From assembly GCA_947449125.1 (NCBI GenBank), contig CANFQR010000119.1:1-5545 (forward strand): a stretch of DNA of 5,545 bases, read 5' to 3'. This document shows, piece after piece, positions 1 through 5,545 of the stretch; the stretch's first letter is position 1, and every line of letters starts with the position of its first letter. This DNA comes from Bacteroidota bacterium (GTDB lineage Bacteria; Bacteroidota; Bacteroidia; B-17B0; Aurantibacillaceae). Both the position numbers and the translations under genes were made by a program. Below the pieces are notes generated by a model. It was not told the origin of the DNA. It searched no databases and saw nothing but the letters and a program-made list of their open reading frames with translations.

Positions 1-551
1 TCTATTGGTTTTTCTTTTTCCGAAACTTTTAACTTGTTATTTAACGATGAATGAATTTTTTTTTCGGGTTTTTCGTATTCGTTTTGAGCAGTTGTTTTTT
101 TCGAAATTTTTGAGGTGGCATTATTTTCACGCATATCATTTGTTGCAGAAATTGAATTTGATGGCGTAGTCATAACATTAGTTAATTCTGTTGTATCTCT
201 TGAATTATTGGTGTTGTTAAATTTTAAGTTTTCTTTGGGTATGTTTATTGCCAATTTTTTTGATTTAGAAAATTTTTGGTCACTGTTAAAAATAAAAAAC
301 ACACTTAAGCCAATTAAAAATGCTAAAGTTGCTGCGGCCAACCAATAAAAAGTTGGAGGCTTTTTTTTAGATTTTTTTAATATCTCCTTTTCAAATCTCC
401 TTTTTAAGTTGTTTTGTAATACTTTTACGTTCGTTATTGACGAATAATTTTCAATGCCGGTAATGGCATCTTTTTCAAAATCGTCTAAATTTCCGAAATC
501 CGATTTTGCTTTTTCAAAAAGAGAATCAATATTGTGTTTTTTAGTCGGCAT
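1..551 (-). CDS. Single-pass membrane protein downstream of sigma factor (putative anti-sigma/TonB-like), C-terminus cut by window edge
   Basis: The frame is open from an ATG at 551 to the window edge with no stop, giving about 183 visible residues; the C-terminus is missing. Residues 1-58 are a charged, helical, probably cytoplasmic segment with an acidic patch (NLDDFEKDA, 21-29). A basic cluster (KKSKKK, 59-64) precedes one hydrophobic segment (67-88, TFYWLAAATLAF then LIGLSVFFIF). The remainder is low-complexity, rich in Asn, Ser, Thr, Lys and Glu, like a periplasmic linker. The basic cluster before the TM predicts an N-in, C-out topology. The start overlaps the sigma gene stop by 11 bases, so the two are probably co-translated. 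In Bacteroidota, sigma factors are often followed by membrane proteins that sequester them or that carry a TonB or carboxypeptidase-regulatory C-terminal domain; any such domain would lie outside the window. The membrane protein call is well supported. The anti-sigma or TonB role is inferred from context. Confidence 0.75.
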   Translation of the reverse strand, partial: MPTKKHNIDSLFEKAKSDFGNLDDFEKDAITGIENYSSITNVKVLQNNLKRRFEKEILKKSKKKPPTFYWLAAATLAFLIGLSVFFIFNSDQKFSKSKKLAINIPKENLKFNNTNNSRDTTELTNVMTTPSNSISATNDMRENNATSKISKKTTAQNEYEKPEKKIHSSLNNKLKVSEKEKPI

Positions 552-1125
552 TTTGATTTATTAATATTTCCATTTTTAGTTTTAGATTACGTTTTCCGTT
601 TTGAATGTGACTTTTCACTTCGTTGGCAGAGTATTTGGTGATTTTTTCGATTTCGGTGTAAGATTTGTTTTCCATAAAAAAAAGTTCAATACACGTTTTT
701 TGTTGACTATTTAATGAGTTGATGGCTGTTTGCAATAGCGTAATTTGTTTTTCTTTAATTATGAGATGTTCAGAATTTGAATAATCCATAATTAAATGAA
801 CATTTTCTATTAATTCTAGTTCTTTTTTTAGGGCACTTTGTTTTTTTCGAAGTTCCATCAGGCAAAAGTTTTTGCTGTAAACATAAAGCCAGCTCTTAAA
901 AAAATCTATTTTATATTTTTTTAAATCTGTTAATAAACCGCTAAATATCTGAATAACGGCATCTTGTGCTTCATCTTTATTTTTGAGGTATTTAAGACAC
1001 AAACCTAAAACAAGGTGACTGTATCTTTCAAAAAATACGCCAATTATTTCGTTATCACTTTTCTCCAAAAAAATGTTAATTAAATCTTTGTCGGATAAAC
1101 GGCTGTATGTTCTTAAATCACTCAA
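541..1125 (-). CDS. ECF-like sigma-70 family RNA polymerase sigma factor
   Basis: This 194-residue protein has the size and two-domain layout of an ECF sigma factor. Region 2 spans about residues 26-93: FFERYSHLVLGLCLKYLKNK, then DEAQDAVIQIF (the core-binding helix pattern), then FKSWLYVYSKNFCLMELRKK (the -10 recognition/melting helix pattern). A linker (about 95-130) leads to region 4 (about 134-183), with LNSQQKTCIELFFMENKSY, then TEIEKITKYSANEVKSHIQ, the helix-turn-helix that reads the -35 element. It would redirect RNA polymerase to a specific regulon in the cytoplasm. The start is TTG at 1125-1123: an in-frame TAA lies at 1140-1138, no ATG or GTG lies between, and the next Met (residue 90) is inside region 2. 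The stop overlaps the next gene by 11 bases. It is divergent from the YfiR-like operon and shares a short intergenic region with it. The target regulon is unknown. Confidence 0.9.
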   Translation of the reverse strand: MSDLRTYSRLSDKDLINIFLEKSDNEIIGVFFERYSHLVLGLCLKYLKNKDEAQDAVIQIFSGLLTDLKKYKIDFFKSWLYVYSKNFCLMELRKKQSALKKELELIENVHLIMDYSNSEHLIIKEKQITLLQTAINSLNSQQKTCIELFFMENKSYTEIEKITKYSANEVKSHIQNGKRNLKLKMEILINQNAD

Positions 1126-1163
1126 TTTTCTGCTATTTTAGCATTAAAATATTTAATTAACAA

Positions 1164-1195
1164 TTTAGTGTATTAGAAAGCAAATATTATATTTG
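1164..1195 (+). promoter_or_regulatory. Bacteroidota-type promoter for the YfiR-like/TPR/SpoIIE operon
   Basis: TATATTTG at 1188-1195 fits the Bacteroidota -7 consensus TAnnTTTG exactly. TTTA at 1164-1167 is a one-mismatch -33 element (consensus TTTG) with a 20-base spacer, within the usual range. Transcription would begin near 1200-1203, giving a leader of roughly 15-18 bases to the CTG at 1218 or about 45 bases to the GTG at 1248. The elements are seen in the sequence; promoter activity is inferred. Confidence 0.55.
1181..1195. repeat. Short perfect palindrome CAAATA-TTA-TATTTG over the divergent promoter
   Basis: Six-base arms, CAAATA and TATTTG, flank a 3-base centre. The right arm contains the TTTG of the plus-strand -7 element. 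On the minus strand the same palindrome reads TAATATTTG, a near match to a -7 element with one extra spacer base, about 56 bases upstream of the sigma factor start. It could be a two-way promoter core or an operator site. An A+T-rich palindrome this short can also arise by chance. Confidence 0.35.
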
Positions 1196-1217
1196 TAGAC
1201 TAAATTATTTTTAAAAA

Positions 1218-1745
1218 CTGAACAAGTATTTTAAATATTGGCTTTTTGTGTTTTGCTTGATTTCTTTGAGATTTCAACAGCCTAATAATTATGATACCAA
1301 TTCAAAGATAAAAGCTGTTTTTCTTTACAATTTTACCAGATATTTTGAATGGTCTGATAACAAAAAAGTAGGAAATTTTATTATTTACGTTGTTGGTAAA
1401 AATGAAAATCTAATTACAGAATTAAAAACGTTAGCAAGCAAAAAAAAAGTTGGTAATCAGGATATCGAGATAAAAAATTCGTTCAATTTTGACCCTTCAA
1501 TATCTGCACAAATCATTTATCTGTTATCTGATGTTTCTAAATCAATACCTGAAGTAACGTCTAAAAGCAGAGGTAAAGGAACTTTAATTGTCGCCGAAAC
1601 TCATAACGCTTGCAAAACTGGATCAAGTATAAATTTTGTAGTAATTGAAAATAAATTAAGATTTGAGTATAATAAAAGCAATGCGGTAAAAGCCGGATTG
1701 AAAACGAATGATGATTTTAAAGCACTTGCAATAAATATTGAATAA
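1218..1745 (+). CDS. YfiR-like (DUF4154 family) secreted protein; probable CTG start, alternative GTG at 1248
   Basis: This is probably an exported regulatory protein of the YfiR/HmsC-like DUF4154 family. Numbered from the CTG start (175 residues), family landmarks are KIKAVFLYNFTRYFEW (30-45), a strand FIIYVVGKN (54-62), the central SAQIIYLLSD (96-105), GKGTLIVAETHNACKTGSSI (119-138), and the ending KLRFEYNKSNAVKAGLKTND. The annotated-style start would be GTG at 1248 (165 residues), but that cuts into the signal peptide, leaving only a short hydrophobic stretch with no basic N-region. The frame continues upstream to a TAA at 1212-1214 and encodes NKYFKYWLFV before FCLISL, a convincing N-region and hydrophobic core. 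The only earlier start-like codon there is CTG at 1218, suitably placed behind the promoter. In Pseudomonas, YfiR is periplasmic and represses the cyclase YfiN. Here the only Cys after the signal peptide is in HNACKTG, so the disulfides known from Pseudomonas YfiR cannot form. The next gene begins 14 bases downstream. Family call is good; function is inferred. Confidence 0.85.
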   Translation: MNKYFKYWLFVFCLISLRFQQPNNYDTNSKIKAVFLYNFTRYFEWSDNKKVGNFIIYVVGKNENLITELKTLASKKKVGNQDIEIKNSFNFDPSISAQIIYLLSDVSKSIPEVTSKSRGKGTLIVAETHNACKTGSSINFVVIENKLRFEYNKSNAVKAGLKTNDDFKALAINIE

Positions 1746-1759
1746 ACTTAATAAAAAGA

Positions 1760-2662
1760 ATGATTAATTTGCGTAACATATTCAAATCCTTGGCTCTAAG
1801 CCTGGTAATGTTGTGTTTTGTTACTGGCAATGCTCAAATTGACAGTTTAAACAAAGCGCAACAGTTATTGCAAACCAAAAATATTGAACAGGCAAAATCA
1901 TTAATTGAATCGGTTATTTTGCACTCTGATACTAAAGGAGATTTTATAGCATGGACTACCAGAGCTTATATTTACTTTGATATTTATAAACGAACCGATA
2001 AATTAAAGCTTAACTCTCCTTTAAGGGATACTATTATTTCATCAATTAAAACATCAATATCGTTAAATCCTGATGAAACATTTAAATCTAATAACACTAA
2101 ACTGCTTACAAATCTGTCGGCCGGCTATTTTAATATGGCTAAAGTCTTGTTAATGGATTCTTTAAATTATAAACGAAGCGTAATCGCATACAACAAATAC
2201 AAAGAAACTTCATTGCTTATTGATTCTAAAACAATTTTTAAAGCTAAGGATATTGAATTCTATTTAGCAGCCGGAAGTTTATATTCTGATATTTTTAATA
2301 AAGACAACAATAATACTGAAGCACAAGAAACCGCAAAAATTACTTTATTAAAAGTTTTAGATTTTCAGCCGGATAATATTTCTGCGAATGTTAATCTTGG
2401 CATAATGTATTATAATCAAGCAGTGAATCTTGGAAAATCACTCGATTTTGGCGCAGATTTTTCTCAAATAGATTTAGTACAGGATAACATTATTAAGCTT
2501 GCAAAACAATCGGAATATTTTGTAGCAAGAGTTTATAATTTAGATAACAAGAATTTAAAAGCGGTTGAAGCACTTCATAGCATATATAAGATGCTAAATG
2601 AAAAAACTAAAGAAGATGAGTTTAAAGTTAAATGCAAAGAGTTAAATATTAAATTAGATTAA
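1760..2662 (+). CDS. Secreted TPR-like helical repeat protein
   Basis: This 300-residue protein opens with a clear Sec signal peptide: basic N-region MINLRNIFK, hydrophobic core LALSLVMLCFVTG, and a likely cleavage after GNA (about residue 25). The Cys in the core does not fit a lipobox, so a soluble periplasmic protein is more likely than a lipoprotein. The mature part is almost all helix with TPR-like pairs. Examples are SLNKAQQLLQTKNIEQAKSL (29-48), TAKITLLKVLDFQPDNISAN with VNLGIMYYNQA following (about 191-221), and AVEALHSIYKMLNEKTKEDE near the C-terminus. These would form a protein-binding scaffold. The ATG follows an A-rich leader (AATAAAAAGA), usual in Bacteroidota, which lack strong Shine-Dalgarno sites. 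The stop TAA shares its last A with the ATG of the phosphatase gene, so the two are probably translationally coupled. It may bind the YfiR-like protein or the phosphatase sensor domain. No precise orthologue is recognised. Confidence 0.85.
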   Translation: MINLRNIFKSLALSLVMLCFVTGNAQIDSLNKAQQLLQTKNIEQAKSLIESVILHSDTKGDFIAWTTRAYIYFDIYKRTDKLKLNSPLRDTIISSIKTSISLNPDETFKSNNTKLLTNLSAGYFNMAKVLLMDSLNYKRSVIAYNKYKETSLLIDSKTIFKAKDIEFYLAAGSLYSDIFNKDNNNTEAQETAKITLLKVLDFQPDNISANVNLGIMYYNQAVNLGKSLDFGADFSQIDLVQDNIIKLAKQSEYFVARVYNLDNKNLKAVEALHSIYKMLNEKTKEDEFKVKCKELNIKLD

Positions 2663-4443
2663 TGGCATTCAGATTTACAATAGGCAGGAGAATTGGCATT
2701 GGTTTTGGTTTGTTAATTTTATCTACAATGATTGCGTTTATTTTAACCGTAATTACTGTTAGCGCCAGTAAAAAGCAAACTGAAGAGGTGGTTGGTCAAG
2801 TAACGCCAAGTGTTGCAGAGTTAAAAGAATTGAATTTAATATTACAGCGTTCACACACTAACATCTCAAAATGGTTTTATAATAAAAGCTTTAATGATAT
2901 TGAGTTTAGGGATGAATTAAAAAGTATTATTAAAAACGAGTATCCTAATAAAAAAAATAAATTACAGCAACTTTCTTCTTCTTGGACCAATAATGAAAAA
3001 GATCAATTAAAGTTGATTTTCGAAAGTATCGAATCGCTGTTTAAAATTTACAAAGAAGAAATAATCGGACAATTAAATTCCGCTGAAGCTTATGAAGATG
3101 CTAATATACTAATGTTAGCTAGAATGCCTTTTGAGGATTCTGAGGTTAATATTAAACTAATTTATAAAAACCTTAACTCTTTAATTGCCTATAAGCAAAA
3201 TGAAGCCGAAAAAGTTAAAGAAGACATGTTTCATTCTTTTAATTTTTTAAACAATTTTGTTAAGTTGCTTGGTTTGATGCTCGTAATAGGAGGTTTGTTT
3301 ATCGCGCTTTACACCACTCGTTCAATTACAAAGCCTATTTATGTGTTAAAGAAAATGTTGTTGTCAATGGGGCTCGGTATTTTGCCAAAAGAAAGAATTC
3401 AGACCAGGAATGATGAAATAGGTGAAATGGGTTTTGCGTTAAATGAGCTAATTCATTCAATGGCGGAAACAACCACTTTTGCTAAAGAAACAGGAGCAGG
3501 TAATTTTGACGCTCAATATAAGCCATTAAGTAAAGACGATACGTTGGGTTTGGCATTAATAAAAATGCGTGACGATTTAGCGGAGAATGAAAGAAGTCTG
3601 GAAAGAAAAGTAATGGAGCGAACAGAAGAGGTTGTAAGACAAAAATCAGAAATTGAAAACAAAAATCAAGAATTAGAAATACTTTACAAACAAGTAACAG
3701 ATAGCATTCATTATGCTAAACGCATACAAGAAGCAATTTTACCGCCTAATAATTTTATAAAAAGTGTGTTGCCAAATTCTTTTGTCTTGTTTAAACCTAA
3801 GGATATTGTAAGCGGCGATTTTTATTGGGTTGAAAAAAAGAACAATCTAACCTATTTTGCTTCTGTAGATTGCACAGGTCATGGTGTTCCGGGAGCCTTT
3901 ATGAGTTTGGTTGGTCATAACATCTTAAAAGATATTTTGAATAATACAAGTGTTATTAAACCATCTGAAATTTTAGACAGACTTAGGGATGGTGTAATCA
4001 ATACTTTACATGCGAGTAATGCCGAAACAAAATCAAAAGATGGCATGGATATTACCTTATGTAGTATTAATTTTGACACCCTAGAATTACAATACGCTGC
4101 AGCATTTAATCCACTTTGTATAGTTCGAAATGGCGAACTAATTTTACATGCAGCAAATAAATTCCCTATTGGTTCGTTTATTGGAGAAAAACAAAATTTT
4201 GATAATTACACAATTCAACTTCAAAAAAATGATCAGCTTTATATTTTTAGTGATGGTTATGCTGACCAATTTGGTGGACCAAATGGCAAAAAATATATGA
4301 TAGGAAATTTCCGACGCTTATTAACTAAAACTGCTGAGTTGCCAATTAATGAACAAAAAGAATTTCTTTCAAATACAATTGTTGAATGGCAAGGTGGTTT
4401 AGAGCAGGTTGATGATATTCTTATAATCGGGCTGAAAGTATAA
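2662..4443 (+). CDS. Two-TM HAMP-coiled-coil-SpoIIE (PP2C-type) serine phosphatase
   Basis: This 593-residue inner-membrane signalling protein has TM1 (about 11-34), a helical periplasmic sensor (about 35-199, resembling CHASE3 or four-helix-bundle domains), TM2 (about 200-218), a HAMP (about 219-270, with ITKPI at 222-226 and DEIGEMGFALNEL), and a second HAMP-like segment (271-306, GNFDAQY...DTLGLALIKMRDDL). A coiled coil (about 307-345) leads to a SpoIIE/PP2C catalytic domain (about 370-593). Catalytic motifs are intact: SGDFYW (Asp386), DCTGHGVPGAFMS (Asp403), GMDIT (461-465), SDGYADQFGG (Asp531) and VDDILIIGL (Asp584/585), which together supply the acidic metal ligands expected for this family. 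It should dephosphorylate Ser/Thr-phosphorylated partner proteins, classically STAS-domain anti-anti-sigma factors, in response to an envelope signal. No STAS or HPK-type kinase gene is in the window. It is last in the operon, with a 1-base overlap (TAATG) with the TPR gene. Domain call is very secure; substrate is unknown. Confidence 0.95.
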   Translation: MAFRFTIGRRIGIGFGLLILSTMIAFILTVITVSASKKQTEEVVGQVTPSVAELKELNLILQRSHTNISKWFYNKSFNDIEFRDELKSIIKNEYPNKKNKLQQLSSSWTNNEKDQLKLIFESIESLFKIYKEEIIGQLNSAEAYEDANILMLARMPFEDSEVNIKLIYKNLNSLIAYKQNEAEKVKEDMFHSFNFLNNFVKLLGLMLVIGGLFIALYTTRSITKPIYVLKKMLLSMGLGILPKERIQTRNDEIGEMGFALNELIHSMAETTTFAKETGAGNFDAQYKPLSKDDTLGLALIKMRDDLAENERSLERKVMERTEEVVRQKSEIENKNQELEILYKQVTDSIHYAKRIQEAILPPNNFIKSVLPNSFVLFKPKDIVSGDFYWVEKKNNLTYFASVDCTGHGVPGAFMSLVGHNILKDILNNTSVIKPSEILDRLRDGVINTLHASNAETKSKDGMDITLCSINFDTLELQYAAAFNPLCIVRNGELILHAANKFPIGSFIGEKQNFDNYTIQLQKNDQLYIFSDGYADQFGGPNGKKYMIGNFRRLLTKTAELPINEQKEFLSNTIVEWQGGLEQVDDILIIGLKV

Positions 4444-4461
4444 GTTTTAGAAACTATTTTT
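4443..4461 (+). terminator. Weak intrinsic terminator-like hairpin after the phosphatase gene
   Basis: AGTTT-TAG-AAACT (4443-4455) forms a 5-bp stem with a 3-base loop, followed by ATTTTT (4456-4461). The stem has only one G-C pair, so it is weak. It starts at the last base of the phosphatase stop and extends two bases into the end of the convergent thioesterase gene. It fits termination of the rightward operon but is only suggestive. Confidence 0.3.
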
Positions 4462-4876
4462 CAAATTCTTCAATTAATTTTTTCCAATTCGCGGGTATTT
4501 CAATGCTTTGTTTGTTGAGATAATTCATAGCAACTAGCACACCTATGCCATTTGCACATTCAACTAGCTCGTTATTAGTTTTTTTTACAATTGAATTTTT
4601 TATGGTTAAACTTTTCGATCCAAGCTTAATGATTTTGGTAAAACAATAAACGTCATCTAAAAGATATAATGGCGTAATATGATTAATTTCTGTTCTGGCA
4701 ATTACAAATCCGCTTTCTTTCCAATTAATCGTATTTCCTAAAACTAAATTAAAATACTTAACCCTACCTAATTCAAAAAAATTTAAATAACAAGCGTTGT
4801 TAACATGGTCTAATCTGTCTATGTCAACAAAACGAATTTGAATAGGTGTTACATGTTTAAAATCTTCAAAGATCAT
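4454..4876 (-). CDS. Acyl-CoA thioesterase, 4HBT-type hotdog fold
   Basis: At 140 residues this matches the usual size of single hotdog-domain thioesterases, cytoplasmic enzymes that hydrolyse acyl-CoA (or acyl-ACP) thioesters. The signature is FVDIDRLDHVNNACYLNFFE (16-35), the family pattern D-x-D-x-x-G-H-V-N-N with Asp replacing the usual Gly. Asp20 aligns with the catalytic Asp17 of Pseudomonas 4-hydroxybenzoyl-CoA thioesterase. LGRVKYF follows as the end of the central helix. Later strands are FVIARTEINHITPLYLLDDV (57-76), KSLTIKNSIV (88-97) and ANGIGVLVAMN. The ATG at 4876 lies 2 bases after the stop of the upstream prenyl synthase gene, so the two are surely co-transcribed. The stop is TAG at 4456-4454, converging with the phosphatase gene with only 10 bases between coding regions. 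The physiological substrate cannot be read from the sequence. Confidence 0.9.
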   Translation of the reverse strand: MIFEDFKHVTPIQIRFVDIDRLDHVNNACYLNFFELGRVKYFNLVLGNTINWKESGFVIARTEINHITPLYLLDDVYCFTKIIKLGSKSLTIKNSIVKKTNNELVECANGIGVLVAMNYLNKQSIEIPANWKKLIEEFEK

Positions 4877-4878
4877 GT

Positions 4879-5545
4879 TTATATATCCCGGTTTAAAAGG
4901 TCGTTGGCAAACTTTTTCAGATTGTCTTTTTTTAGGTTGTTTGCATTTACTGATTTAAGAAAATCAATAGCTAGCATGGTGTGTTTATCAGCTTCTTTCT
5001 GACAAATTTCTTTAATATTTAATAAATTGAACAACCTTAAAACACCTTTAATTTTAGTGCTGTTGTCTTTTAATTCCAATAATTTATATAGTTCTTTTTT
5101 CTGCTCTGTATCGGCTAATTCAAGAGTTTTTAATAGTAAAAAAGTTTTTTTATTAGCAATAATATCGCCTCCAATTTGTTTACCAAATTTAGACGAGTCT
5201 TCAGAGTAGGCATCCAATAAGTCATCTAGTAATTGAAAGGCAATGCCTAAATGTTTTCCAAATTTATATAAATTATTTTGGTCTTCCTCTCTTGCATTGG
5301 CATTTATTGCACCCATTTTTAAACTGCAGCCTAATAATACTGCAGTTTTTTTTGTAATCATGTCAATATAATCCTCAACACTAACATTTTTTTCTGTCTC
5401 AAAATTCATGTCAGATTGTTGTCCTTCGCAAACTTCAATGGCGGTTTTATTAATTAAAGAATTTAGTTTTTTAAATTCCTTAAAATCATAATTTTCTAAA
5501 ACTTGTTTTGATTTAACCAACATAACATCGCCACTTAAAATAGCA
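4879..5545 (-). CDS. Polyprenyl diphosphate synthase (isoprenyl synthetase family), N-terminus cut by window edge
   Basis: This is the C-terminal 221 residues of a trans-isoprenyl diphosphate synthase, a cytoplasmic enzyme that condenses isopentenyl diphosphate with an allylic diphosphate to make farnesyl, geranylgeranyl or longer chains for quinones and other isoprenoids. An ATG at 5523 is not the true start: the frame continues to the window edge with AILSGDV before MLVKSK, the conserved mid-protein segment after the first Asp-rich motif. About 100 residues, including that first DDxxD, lie outside. Visible landmarks, numbered from that internal Met, are CEGQQSDM (32-39), KKTAVLLGCSLKMGAI (58-73), GKHLGIAFQL (89-98), the second Asp-rich motif DDLLD (100-104, bases 5226-5212), and FGKQIGGDIIANKKT (113-127). 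These are intact, so the enzyme is probably active. Product chain length depends on residues near the missing first motif and cannot be judged. The thioesterase gene follows 2 bases after its stop. Confidence 0.92.
   Translation of the reverse strand, partial: AILSGDVMLVKSKQVLENYDFKEFKKLNSLINKTAIEVCEGQQSDMNFETEKNVSVEDYIDMITKKTAVLLGCSLKMGAINANAREEDQNNLYKFGKHLGIAFQLLDDLLDAYSEDSSKFGKQIGGDIIANKKTFLLLKTLELADTEQKKELYKLLELKDNSTKIKGVLRLFNLLNIKEICQKEADKHTMLAIDFLKSVNANNLKKDNLKKFANDLLNRDI

Noticed and set aside
115..348. Plus-strand open frame of 77 codons
   Set aside because: It lies antisense inside the well-supported membrane protein gene on the minus strand (1-551), has a non-ATG start and resembles no known family.
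1133..1144. ATG on the minus strand just upstream of the sigma factor (ATG CTA AAA TAG)
   Set aside because: It is out of frame with the sigma gene and stops after three codons, so it is not the sigma start; a leader peptide role is not supported.
1440..1448. Run of nine A in the YfiR-like gene as a possible slippage or phase-variation site
   Set aside because: The frame is intact across it, it encodes Lys codons, and such runs are expected at this base composition (similar T runs occur at 361-368).
1801..1835. Lipoprotein lipobox in the TPR-like protein
   Set aside because: The only Cys in the signal peptide follows VML within the hydrophobic core and does not fit L-[AS]-[GA]-C; GNA followed by Gln is a better type I cleavage site.
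5027..5209. Plus-strand open frame of 60 codons
   Set aside because: It is antisense to the conserved C-terminal half of the prenyl synthase; its Leu/Phe-rich product is what A+T-rich antisense DNA gives.
5521..5523. ATG as the start of the prenyl synthase
   Set aside because: In-frame residues AILSGDV upstream are conserved family sequence, and the first Asp-rich motif and N-terminal helices would be missing, so the gene is cut by the window edge, not naturally short.

Overview
The window looks like chromosomal DNA of a low-GC Bacteroidota bacterium (Flavobacteriales/Chitinophagales-like). This is inferred from the strong A+T bias, the absence of Shine-Dalgarno leaders (starts sit in A-rich leaders instead), a TAnnTTTG-type promoter, and typical Bacteroidota proteins: a HAMP-SpoIIE/PP2C phosphatase, an ECF-like sigma factor followed by a single-pass membrane protein, and a DUF4154/YfiR-like secreted protein. 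The standard bacterial code works throughout. No mobile element, RNA gene, CRISPR array or long repeat is visible, and no stretch over 300 bases lacks a gene.

Layout. (1) Positions 1-1125, minus strand: a sigma-70 family (ECF-like) factor, followed with an 11-base overlap by a membrane protein that runs off the left edge. It is probably an anti-sigma-like or TonB-like membrane partner. (2) Positions 1126-1217: a compact divergent promoter region with a good Bacteroidota promoter for the rightward operon and a short palindrome overlapping its -7 element. (3) Positions 1218-4443, plus strand: a tight three-gene operon encoding a YfiR-like secreted protein, a secreted TPR-like protein, and a two-TM HAMP-coiled-coil-SpoIIE phosphatase. 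Gaps are 14 bases and then a 1-base stop/start overlap. (4) Positions 4454-5545, minus strand, convergent: a polyprenyl diphosphate synthase cut by the right edge, followed 2 bases later by a hotdog-fold acyl-CoA thioesterase.

How the genes may work together. The most interesting unit is the rightward operon. In the Pseudomonas Yfi system a periplasmic YfiR controls a membrane protein with a periplasmic sensor, a HAMP and a GGDEF output. Here a YfiR-family protein is encoded with a membrane protein of similar topology whose output is a PP2C/SpoIIE serine phosphatase, with a secreted TPR protein as a possible third partner. This could be an envelope-sensing system that signals by protein dephosphorylation instead of cyclic-di-GMP. 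The divergent sigma factor and membrane partner could be a separate neighbour or a downstream branch; the sequence does not decide. Both divergent genes appear to lack an ATG start: TTG for the sigma factor, and probably CTG (or GTG) for the YfiR-like gene.
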